A stretch of 64,000 bases of DNA from Chitinophaga nivalis (GTDB lineage Bacteria > Bacteroidota > Bacteroidia > Chitinophagales > Chitinophagaceae). Where the stretch lies: the NCBI RefSeq assembly GCF_025989125.1, contig NZ_JAPDNR010000001.1, positions 1,718,301 to 1,782,300 on the forward strand. Direction: 5' to 3'. The stretch's first letter is position 1. Every line of letters begins with the position of its first letter. Shown piece after piece: positions 26,314-33,844 of this stretch. The notes under the pieces were generated by a model, which did no database searches, was not told the DNA's origin, and saw only the letters and a list, made by a program, of their open reading frames with translations. A program made the position numbers and the translations under genes.

Positions 26314-27093
26314 ATGGAAAAACAGGAGCGAATAATATTAGTGACCAATGATGACGGTATAACGGCACCGGGTATACGTGCTTTGATAGAAGCAGTAAAA
26401 CCTTTGGGAAAAGTGGTGGTAGTAGCGCCGGATAGCCCGCAATCAGGAAAAGGACATGCTATTACGATTGGTACGCCCTTACGTTTGAACCAAGTGGATA
26501 TTTTCGAAGATATAGAAGCATGGCAGTGTTCCGGTACGCCGGTGGATTGTGTGAAGCTGGCCCGGGATAAAATACTGCACCGCAAACCGGATATCTGTGT
26601 GAGTGGCATCAACCACGGTGCTAATCACTCTATCAACGTGATTTATTCCGGTACCATGTCGGCTGCCATGGAAGCCGCTATTGAAGGGATTCCTTCCGTA
26701 GGGTTCTCTTTTATGGAATACAGCTATGATGCTGATTTTTCGCTGCCGGCCAAAGTGGCGCGGGAAGTCACTTCGCGGATGCTGGAAACTACCTTGCCGG
26801 TAGGTACGCTGTTTAACGTGAATATTCCGATTGTCAGCGAAAGGGAATATAAAGGATTGAAATTATGCCGTCAGGCGGATGCCAAATGGGTAGAGGAATT
26901 TGATGAGCGCAGAGATCCGCATGGCAAAAAATACTACTGGCTTACCGGCCAGTTTAAAAACCGGGATACCGGTGAAGACACAGATGTATGGGCGCTGGAG
27001 AATAATTATGCTTCGCTGGTACCGGTACAGTTTGACCTGACCAACTATCAACTGAAAAAGAAGCTGGAAGAAGATTGGAAAGACCTGGGGTAA
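26314..27093 (+). CDS. surE: 5'/3'-nucleotidase SurE
   Basis: This divalent metal-dependent phosphatase acts on nucleoside monophosphates (259 residues). The metal-binding LVTNDDGI motif, APDSPQSGKGHAIT, CSGTPVDCVKLA and SGINHGANHSINVIYSGTMSAAMEA are all present. ATG 26314 (MEKQERI) is preferred over 26305 because it follows the predicted transcription start at a normal distance. The following small gene and lpxB are spaced closely, suggesting one operon. Confidence 0.95.
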   Translation: MEKQERIILVTNDDGITAPGIRALIEAVKPLGKVVVVAPDSPQSGKGHAITIGTPLRLNQVDIFEDIEAWQCSGTPVDCVKLARDKILHRKPDICVSGINHGANHSINVIYSGTMSAAMEAAIEGIPSVGFSFMEYSYDADFSLPAKVAREVTSRMLETTLPVGTLFNVNIPIVSEREYKGLKLCRQADAKWVEEFDERRDPHGKKYYWLTGQFKNRDTGEDTDVWALENNYASLVPVQFDLTNYQLKKKLEEDWKDLG

Positions 27094-27121
27094 TTTGTTG
27101 TATCGCCATTATAATAACAGT

Positions 27122-27424
27122 ATGTTTAAAAAAGACAATCTTTCACTAGGGATATTACTGGGGTTGCTGACCCCACTGGTGGCATTTTTCCTGTACTATT
27201 TTTTCCTGATCAGACCACACAATAACATCGGGCTGGGACAATTCTTCGGTATTCTGAAAGATAATACCCAAATGATTCCGAAGATTACCAGCATTTGTTT
27301 ATTGGTGAACGGACTGGTTTTTTATCTCTATACCCGCACCAGGAAAGATATTACGGCCAAAGGTATTTTTCTGATGACGATGCTTTATGCGATCGCCATA
27401 CTGTTAGTGAAATTGATCAGATAA
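27122..27424 (+). CDS. Small membrane protein between surE and lpxB
   Basis: The 100-residue product has three hydrophobic segments (about 8-30, 42-65 and 78-97), separated by polar loops (IRPHNN, TRTRKDITAK). ATG 27122 was chosen over the in-frame TTG codons at 27095/27098. The position between surE and lpxB hints at an envelope role, but no function is known. Confidence 0.8.
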   Translation: MFKKDNLSLGILLGLLTPLVAFFLYYFFLIRPHNNIGLGQFFGILKDNTQMIPKITSICLLVNGLVFYLYTRTRKDITAKGIFLMTMLYAIAILLVKLIR

Positions 27425-27443
27425 TTATTAATACTACACCATA

Positions 27444-28547
27444 TTGAAATATTACATTATTGCAGGCGAAGCATCCGGTGATCTGCATGGCAGTAACCTG
27501 GTGAAACAGCTGAAACAACTGGATACAGCTGCGGATATCCGCAGCTGGGGCGGCGATTTGATGGAGCAGGCAGGCGCGCATGTAGTGAAACACTACAAGG
27601 AGCTGGCTTTCATGGGATTTGTGGAAGTAATACTGAACCTGCGTACGATCCTGCGTAATATGGATCTTTGTAAAAAGGATATCACTGCTTTCCAGCCCGA
27701 TGTACTGGTGCTGATAGATTATCCGGGCTTTAACCTGCGTATAGCAGAATGGGCTAAAAAGCAAGGTTTCCGGATTGTATATTATATCTCTCCGCAGGTA
27801 TGGGCCTGGAAAGAGAACCGGGTGAAAAAGATCCGGGAATGTGTAGATAAAATGCTGTGTATCCTGCCATTTGAGCAGGAATTTTACCACAAGTGGAACT
27901 ACGAAGTAGAATATGTAGGACACCCGCTGGTAGAAGTGATCAAGGCCGCCAAAGACCAACCGGCCGATGCACCGCTGGCCGATAAGCCGGTGATTGCCGT
28001 GCTGCCGGGCAGCCGTAAACAGGAAGTTGGTGTGAAACTGCCGATTATGCTCACCATGGCCAAACACTTTCCGGAATATCAGTTTGTGGTGGCACAGGCG
28101 CCTAGTCTGGATGATGAATTTCTGCTAAGCCTTACCGGCCAGCATCCGAATGTGTCGATGGTAAAAGGACAAACCTATAACCTGTTACGGCAGGCCAAAG
28201 CAGCATTGGTTACTTCGGGTACTGCTACATTGGAAACGGCATTGTTTGGTGTGCCGGAAGTGGTTTGTTACAAAGGGAATCCTATCTCTTACGTATTGGC
28301 CAAAAAACTCATTAAAGTAAAATACATTTCCCTGGTAAACCTGGTAATGGATAAGCTGGTGGTGAAAGAACTGATTCAGCACGACCTCACCGAAGCTAAT
28401 TTGTTGCGGGAACTAACCGGGTTATTGAAGAATGAAGCTGCCCGAGAACAGGTCATGAAAGATTATGCTACGCTTTGGCATAAACTGGGAGAAAAAGATG
28501 CTTCCCGCCGGGCTGCGGAAGTTATTTACGAATACGCTATTGCCTGA
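27444..28547 (+). CDS. lpxB: Lipid-A-disaccharide synthase
   Basis: The enzyme joins UDP-diacylglucosamine to lipid X, forming the lipid A disaccharide at the inner membrane. The 367 residues include the N-terminal IIAGEASGDLHGSNL motif, SPQVWAWKENRV, AVLPGSRKQEV, and the C-terminal TSGTATLE signature. Translation must begin at a TTG codon (27444), because an in-frame TAA lies at 27429-27431 and no ATG or GTG falls between. The neighbouring surE and small membrane gene suggest an operon. Confidence 0.95.
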   Translation: MKYYIIAGEASGDLHGSNLVKQLKQLDTAADIRSWGGDLMEQAGAHVVKHYKELAFMGFVEVILNLRTILRNMDLCKKDITAFQPDVLVLIDYPGFNLRIAEWAKKQGFRIVYYISPQVWAWKENRVKKIRECVDKMLCILPFEQEFYHKWNYEVEYVGHPLVEVIKAAKDQPADAPLADKPVIAVLPGSRKQEVGVKLPIMLTMAKHFPEYQFVVAQAPSLDDEFLLSLTGQHPNVSMVKGQTYNLLRQAKAALVTSGTATLETALFGVPEVVCYKGNPISYVLAKKLIKVKYISLVNLVMDKLVVKELIQHDLTEANLLRELTGLLKNEAAREQVMKDYATLWHKLGEKDASRRAAEVIYEYAIA

Positions 28548-28551
28548 TAAG

Positions 28552-28583
28552 CATTAGGGGAGCCGCTCCGGTCTTCCCTAATG
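28552..28583. terminator. Bidirectional hairpin after lpxB
   Basis: The arms CATTAGGG (28552-28559) and CCCTAATG (28576-28583) enclose 16 bases and are followed by TCTTTT. It separates lpxB from the convergent small gene at 28578. Confidence 0.6.
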
Positions 28584-28748
28584 TCTTTTCCATAACCGCA
28601 CTATCATAATCACCAGCGCTACAATAAACAACAGGAGTGAGAGCCGGTTCATACCGTGCATCATTGCCACATAGCGCGTTTTAGGTGCATTGGGATCTCC
28701 TTTCCCAATATAGAAATATCGCAATATTTGCTGCCACATGCTTTTCAT
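28578..28748 (-). CDS. Small DUF6728-like membrane protein
   Basis: The 56-residue product has a conserved-looking N-terminal part (ILRYFYIGKGDPNAPKTRYVAMMHGMN) and one C-terminal membrane segment (LSLLLFIVALVIMIVRLW). It resembles a short family conserved in Bacteroidota (DUF6728, from memory). ATG 28748 (MKSMWQQ) was chosen; two nearby Met codons are alternatives. The function is unknown. Confidence 0.75.
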   Translation of the reverse strand: MKSMWQQILRYFYIGKGDPNAPKTRYVAMMHGMNRLSLLLFIVALVIMIVRLWKRH

Positions 28749-28772
28749 GCGGCAAAGATCGTAAATCAATCC

Positions 28773-28780
28773 TATTTTTG
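28773..28780 (+). promoter_or_regulatory. -7 promoter element of the beta-mannosidase gene
   Basis: TATTTTTG matches TAnnTTTG perfectly and lies 21 bases before the ATG. A divergent, weaker -7-like element (GATCTTTG on the minus strand) overlaps the region before the small gene at 28748. No -33 TTG at standard spacing. Confidence 0.45.
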
Positions 28781-28801
28781 ATACGGCAGAAAACTGAGCT
28801 T

Positions 28802-31375
28802 ATGAGATACTTATCAGCAGGCCGCTTATGGGTAGTGGTCTTTTTTTTAACCTGTTTTACTAAATCGATTTACGCGACTGATCAGCGCGTCCTGGAAGGA
28901 GGATGGGAATTTGCCCGTACCGATGAAGGGATCTGGCGCCCGGCAACAGTACCGGGTACTGTACACACTGATCTGATGGCATTGAAACTGATTCCTGATC
29001 CGTTTGCCGGCACGAATGAAAAAGCTGTGCAATGGGTAGATAAAAAAGACTGGCAATACCGGAAGAAATGGCGGATGTCTGCCGCAGATTTAAAAGATGA
29101 GGTGATTGAAATAGATTTTCAGGGACTGGATACCTATGCCGAAGTATACCTTAACAATCAGCTGATACTACAATCAGCCAATATGTTTGTGGCGCATCAG
29201 GTAAATGTGAAGCCCTGGCTGGTGGCTGGTGAAAATGAATTGCGGATCGTATTCCGCAGTGCGGTGAAACACGACATGCCGAAATTCCTGCAGGATAGTA
29301 TCATTTATCCCGCCGGCAACGATGCCAGCGATATTCCCCTCAGTATTTATGCCCGCAAAGCGCCTTACCACTATGGCTGGGACTGGGGGCCACGGCTGAT
29401 TACCTGTGGCATCTGGCGTCCGATACGCCTGGTATCCTGGAACAAGGCTGCTATCCGGGAAGTGTGGTGGCAACAGCAGCAGCTGGATGCGGCGAAGGCA
29501 GTCGTACAGGCACAGGTAACCGTGGATGCTGCCACGCCGGGTGATTATCAGGTACAGATCCGCCAGGAAACAGGGCAGGGCACCGTTGTTACGGTACCGG
29601 CTACACTCCGTAAAGGAACAAACACCCTGCAGGTGCCGGTGGTGATTAAAAATCCGCAGCGTTGGTGGCCGGCAGGCATGGGCGCGCAGTTTATGTATCA
29701 TTTTAAGGTAGCCTTGCTGCAAAACCGGCAGGAAGTAGCGGCTCAAAAAGAACAGGTAGCCTTGCGTACTATTGAGGTGGTGAATCAGCCGGATAGCCTG
29801 GGTGAAAGTTTTTATCTCAAAGTGAATGGCCGGCCGGTATTTATGAAAGGGGCGAATTATATCCCGCAGGATAATTTCCTGCCGCGGGTGTCCGCAGAAA
29901 AATATACCCGCCTCTTTGATGACATGAAGGAATCCAATTTTAATATGGTGCGCATATGGGGCGGTGGTATTTATGAAGATGACCGGTTTTATACCCTGGC
30001 AGATCAATACGGTATCCTGGTATGGCAGGATTTTATGTTTGCCTGTACCCTGTATCCTTCCGATACCGCTTTCCTGACCAATGTAAAAGCCGAAGCAGCA
30101 TACAATATCCGGCGGTTACGCAACCATCCTTCCGTAGCATTGTGGTGCGGCAACAATGAAGTGGCAGTAGCCATTAAAAACTGGGGCTGGCAAAGCGGCT
30201 ATGCCTATACAGATACGCAGTGGCAAAGCTTGCAGCAGGGATACGACAAATTATTTAAAGAGGTGCTGCCACAGGCCGTACAAACATATAGCCCGGGTAC
30301 CTTCTATTTTCATTCTTCCCCCATCAGTAACTGGGGCACCAAAGAAGACTTCACCAAAGGAGATAATCACTACTGGGGCGTATGGCATGGCATGGAATGG
30401 TTTGAGGCCTTTAACACCCATGTGCCGCGCTTTATGAGTGAATACGGTTTTCAGTCTTTCCCGGGCATGGAAACCATCAATACGTTTGCGGGGAAAGATG
30501 ACTATCATATTTATTCCAATGTGATGCAGGCGCACCAGAAAAGTCCGGCTAAAGGGAATACTGCTATCCAAACCTATATGCGGCACTATTACAGGGAGCC
30601 GGTAGATTTTCCGGCGTTTGTATACCTGAGCCAGGTGCTGCAGGCCGAAGGGATGAAAGTAGCGATAGAAGCACATCGCCGGGCCATGCCTTATTGTATG
30701 GGTACCTTATACTGGCAGCTAAATGATTGCTGGCCGGGACCATCCTGGTCGGGCCGCGATTATTATGGCCGCTGGAAAGCTTTACAGTATTATGTAAAAA
30801 CAGCCTTTAAACCACTGCTGGTATCCAGTGTTGTCAACGGGCATCAGCTGGAAACGTGGGTGGTATCTGATGAGCAGACCAACCGGAAAGCAGACCTGCT
30901 GTTGAAGGCAATGGATCTTTCCGGCAAGGTGATCTGGGAACGCGAATTGCGGCAGGTGGCAGTGAATGGCAGCAGCAGTAAAAAAGCTTTCAGTATTGAT
31001 ACGGCGCAGGTATTACAGGGAAGAAACCCTGCTACGGTAATATGGTATGCACAACTGCGAATAGACAATAAGCTTGAAGATAAGAATCTCTTTTACTTTG
31101 CCCCGGCGAAGGAAATGAACCTGGAAATACCGCAGATAACGGTGACCGTTGATAAAAGTGCATCGGAAGTGGTATTGCAGCTCCGGTCAGATAAACTGGC
31201 CCGGAATGTATACCTGGTGCTGAATCAGGAGAATGATCAGGAGCATTTTAGTGATAACTATTTTGATCTCCTGCCAGGGGAAACCAAAACCATCCGGCTG
31301 CGGACGGCTCGTTTGCCGGAGCAGGTGAAGCAGTCGTTGAAAGTAACGTCTTTGGTAGATGCTTATAAACATTGA
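28802..31375 (+). CDS. Secreted beta-mannosidase, glycoside hydrolase family 2
   Basis: The 857-residue protein starts with a signal peptide (LWVVVFFLTCFTKSIYA), so it is probably periplasmic. A GH2 sugar-binding domain (about 30-205: WRPATVPGTVHTDLM), an Ig-like domain and a TIM barrel follow. The barrel has the acid/base Glu in WCGNNEVAV and the nucleophile Glu in FMSEYGFQSFP. The sequence agrees with beta-mannosidases that remove mannose from N-glycan cores or mannan oligosaccharides. It is 2 bases upstream of the fucosidase gene, so they are almost certainly co-transcribed. No SusC/SusD pair is present. Confidence 0.92.
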   Translation: MRYLSAGRLWVVVFFLTCFTKSIYATDQRVLEGGWEFARTDEGIWRPATVPGTVHTDLMALKLIPDPFAGTNEKAVQWVDKKDWQYRKKWRMSAADLKDEVIEIDFQGLDTYAEVYLNNQLILQSANMFVAHQVNVKPWLVAGENELRIVFRSAVKHDMPKFLQDSIIYPAGNDASDIPLSIYARKAPYHYGWDWGPRLITCGIWRPIRLVSWNKAAIREVWWQQQQLDAAKAVVQAQVTVDAATPGDYQVQIRQETGQGTVVTVPATLRKGTNTLQVPVVIKNPQRWWPAGMGAQFMYHFKVALLQNRQEVAAQKEQVALRTIEVVNQPDSLGESFYLKVNGRPVFMKGANYIPQDNFLPRVSAEKYTRLFDDMKESNFNMVRIWGGGIYEDDRFYTLADQYGILVWQDFMFACTLYPSDTAFLTNVKAEAAYNIRRLRNHPSVALWCGNNEVAVAIKNWGWQSGYAYTDTQWQSLQQGYDKLFKEVLPQAVQTYSPGTFYFHSSPISNWGTKEDFTKGDNHYWGVWHGMEWFEAFNTHVPRFMSEYGFQSFPGMETINTFAGKDDYHIYSNVMQAHQKSPAKGNTAIQTYMRHYYREPVDFPAFVYLSQVLQAEGMKVAIEAHRRAMPYCMGTLYWQLNDCWPGPSWSGRDYYGRWKALQYYVKTAFKPLLVSSVVNGHQLETWVVSDEQTNRKADLLLKAMDLSGKVIWERELRQVAVNGSSSKKAFSIDTAQVLQGRNPATVIWYAQLRIDNKLEDKNLFYFAPAKEMNLEIPQITVTVDKSASEVVLQLRSDKLARNVYLVLNQENDQEHFSDNYFDLLPGETKTIRLRTARLPEQVKQSLKVTSLVDAYKH

Positions 31376-31377
31376 TT

Positions 31378-32826
31378 ATGATGCGAAAATTATGGATGGC
31401 ATTGGGTGGGGCGCTGATGGGAATCAGTGCAGCCTATGCACAGCAGGAAGAGCCACCTTATGTGCCCGAAACAGATAAGGCTGTGGTGCAGCAACTGGAA
31501 GCGTGGCAGGATTGGAAATTCGGGATTATTATGCACTGGGGCCCTTATTCCCAATGGGGCGTAGTGGAATCCTGGAGTATCTGTCCGGAAGATGAAGACT
31601 GGACGCAGCGGAAGCCGGCCGGTATTCCTTACTACGACTACCTGAAAAAATATGAAGCGCTGGGGAAATCGTTTAACCCTACCCGTTTTAATCCGGAGAA
31701 ATGGGCGAAAGCCGCCAGGGATGCGGGGATGAAATACGTAGTGTTTACTACTAAGCATCACGATGGCTATTGCATGTTTGATACCCGGCAGACAGACTAC
31801 CGGGTGACCGCGCCAGATGTGGCTTTTAGCAAAAATCCACGGGCCAATATTGCGAAAGAGGTGTTTGCCGCTTTCCGGAAGGAAGGGATTCATGCCGGTG
31901 CCTACTTCTCTAAACCTGACTGGCATTCGCAGGACTATTGGTGGGATTACTTCCCGCCGAAAGACCGGAATGTGAATTATGATGTGCAGAAATATGCCGA
32001 CCGGTGGAACCGCTTCAAGCAGTATACCTATAATCAGATCGAAGAACTGATGACAGGTTACGGCAAGCTGGAAGTGCTGTGGCTGGATGGCGGCTGGGTA
32101 CGGCCGTTGAAGCAGCAAACGAAAGAGTCGCTGTCCTGGAGTAAAACATTGCCACAGGACCAGGATATTGATATGGGTAAGATTGCCGCCATGGCGCGCA
32201 GTCATCAACCCGGATTGATTGTGGTAGACCGCAGTGTGCACGGACCCTATGAAAACTATCGTACTCCTGAGCAGCAGATTCCGGATAAGCCGCTGAGCTA
32301 TCCTTGGGAAACCTGTATGACGATGGGCGGCTCCTGGTCGTATGCACCGGATGATAAATACAAACCGGTGAATACGCTGATTCACAATCTGGTGGATATT
32401 GTGGCCAAAGGAGGTAACTATCTGCTAAATGTGGCGCCAGGCCCGGATGGAGAGTTGCATGATGCTGCTTATACTACTATGAAAGGTATGGGTGACTGGA
32501 TGCGTATCAACGGAGAGGCCATTTATGGAACCAGGGCAGTAGCACCTTATAAAGATGGCAAGGTATGTTTCACCCGTAAAAAAGATGGCAGTGTGTATGC
32601 AATCCGTTTACTGGATGAAAAAGAATCGGTGCCGGCGGTGATTACTTTCAAAGGGATCACACCTGCGAAAGGAGCACAGTTGAAAATATTGGGAATAAGT
32701 CAGTCTTTAGTGTGGAAAACTACTAATGACGGAGTAGAGGTAAAAGTGCCTGAGAGTATTATTAATAAAGGTTTTCAACATGCTGTTAGTATTCGTATTT
32801 CAAATGTGGAAAAACTATTAAAATAA
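31378..32826 (+). CDS. Secreted alpha-L-fucosidase, glycoside hydrolase family 29
   Basis: The 482-residue protein has a signal peptide ending near ISAAYA and a GH29 barrel: FGIIMHWGPYSQWGVVESW, TTKHHDGYCMFDT, and the nucleophile Asp237 in VLWLDGGW. The C-terminal part is a short beta-sandwich. Family members remove alpha-linked fucose, with retention of configuration. ATG 31378 was used; ATG 31381 is an equal alternative. Together with the beta-mannosidase it suggests trimming of fucosylated N-glycan-like or plant glycans. Confidence 0.93.
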   Translation: MMRKLWMALGGALMGISAAYAQQEEPPYVPETDKAVVQQLEAWQDWKFGIIMHWGPYSQWGVVESWSICPEDEDWTQRKPAGIPYYDYLKKYEALGKSFNPTRFNPEKWAKAARDAGMKYVVFTTKHHDGYCMFDTRQTDYRVTAPDVAFSKNPRANIAKEVFAAFRKEGIHAGAYFSKPDWHSQDYWWDYFPPKDRNVNYDVQKYADRWNRFKQYTYNQIEELMTGYGKLEVLWLDGGWVRPLKQQTKESLSWSKTLPQDQDIDMGKIAAMARSHQPGLIVVDRSVHGPYENYRTPEQQIPDKPLSYPWETCMTMGGSWSYAPDDKYKPVNTLIHNLVDIVAKGGNYLLNVAPGPDGELHDAAYTTMKGMGDWMRINGEAIYGTRAVAPYKDGKVCFTRKKDGSVYAIRLLDEKESVPAVITFKGITPAKGAQLKILGISQSLVWKTTNDGVEVKVPESIINKGFQHAVSIRISNVEKLLK

Positions 32827-32853
32827 TATCCTTTTCATGTGGATAAAACAAAC

Positions 32854-32885
32854 GCGGCTGCCGCTCCCCCGCGGTTGCCGCTTTT
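32854..32885 (+). terminator. Intrinsic terminator of the glycosidase operon
   Basis: An 11-base stem (32854-32864 / 32871-32881, one mismatch and one G-T pair) with a C-rich loop is followed by TTTT. It lies 28 bases after the fucosidase stop. Confidence 0.75.
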
Positions 32886-32921
32886 CTGTTATATAGAAGA
32901 GCTTTCACAAAAGGTAGTTTT

Positions 32922-33677
32922 ATGAACAGAAATCCACGAATCTTATTAGTTGAAGATGATGTTATTTTTGGGAATACTATGAAGCAGCACCTCGAAGCTG
33001 CCGGTTATAGAGTAGAACACTGCCATGATGGGGTAGAAGCCTGGCAGGAATTCCTGAGAACACGTTATGACATCTGCCTGCTGGACATTGTAGTACCCAA
33101 AATGAATGGGTTCGAGCTGGCCAAAGAAATCCGCAAAAAAAATGTACTGGTTCCCATCTTCTTCCTGTCTTCCGAAAAAACCCTGGATGAAGATCGTATC
33201 AGTGGCTTTCAGCTGGGCGCGGACGGATATATCATTAAGCCGTTCAGCTACAATGAACTGCTGAAACGTATCCGCGTAATCCTGAAATGGACCCGGCCTG
33301 AAAAAAAAGAACTGCTCATCGGGCATAAGTTCGGCCGCTATACCTACCACTACAGAAAACTGAAAATCTACGACAATGACAGTAAGCTGGTGGTAGCCAG
33401 GATGTCGCCCATTGAAGCCAAAATGCTGCGCTACTTCCTGAACCGGCCCAACATCATTGTGAAAAAAGATGAAGTACTGTTGCGGGTATGGGGAAAGGAA
33501 GACTTCTACGCCAGCCGGAGTATGGATGTATTCATCGGACGTATCCGAAGACAGTTAAAGATCGAACCAAAAATAGAACTGGAAACCGTATACAATGTAG
33601 GCCTGCGCCTCAATGTACCCGAGATGTTGATCCCTGAAAAGATTACTGTGCCGATTACCAATACAGTCCTTTCTTAA
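32922..33677 (+). CDS. OmpR/PhoB-family response regulator
   Basis: The 251-residue protein has a receiver domain with acidic residues EDD near the start, the phospho-acceptor Asp in ICLLDIVVPKMNG, and the conserved Thr/Ser and Lys (FFLSSEK, YIIKPF). A winged-helix DNA-binding domain follows (SPIEAKMLRYFLNRPNIIVKKDEVL... SRSMDVFIGRIRRQL). The gene stands alone between terminators. It resembles RprY-type regulators. The unpaired kinase at 16397 is a possible partner. Confidence 0.93.
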   Translation: MNRNPRILLVEDDVIFGNTMKQHLEAAGYRVEHCHDGVEAWQEFLRTRYDICLLDIVVPKMNGFELAKEIRKKNVLVPIFFLSSEKTLDEDRISGFQLGADGYIIKPFSYNELLKRIRVILKWTRPEKKELLIGHKFGRYTYHYRKLKIYDNDSKLVVARMSPIEAKMLRYFLNRPNIIVKKDEVLLRVWGKEDFYASRSMDVFIGRIRRQLKIEPKIELETVYNVGLRLNVPEMLIPEKITVPITNTVLS

Positions 33678-33763
33678 TCAGGTTTTTCTCCGGCCACTGG
33701 CTGTTTTACACCTAAAAAATATAGATATGATGACACGCACTGCGTGCCGTCCGCTTTTTATTT

Positions 33764-33794
33764 GCCGGATCTTCCGGAAGGTTCCGGCTGTTTT
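33764..33794 (+). terminator. Intrinsic terminator of the response regulator gene
   Basis: The hairpin arms GCCGGATCTT and AAGGTTCCGGC (33764-33788, with a mismatch) are followed by TGTTTTTT. Confidence 0.65.
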
Positions 33795-33844
33795 TTCACT
33801 GCCCGCTTTTCTTTCAGATTATATTAAATCGTAACTTTAAGCCA

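Noticed and set aside
29174..30007. Minus-strand frame of 277 codons inside the beta-mannosidase gene
   Set aside because: It is antisense to conserved GH2 coding sequence and lacks any recognisable motif.
31390..32385. Minus-strand frame of 331 codons inside the fucosidase gene
   Set aside because: Its composition (many His, Arg, Pro, Ile) is typical of a shadow frame, and the sense strand encodes GH29 motifs.
32915..32922. TAGTTTTA as a -7 box for the response regulator gene
   Set aside because: It overlaps the ATG, so transcription would begin inside the coding region.
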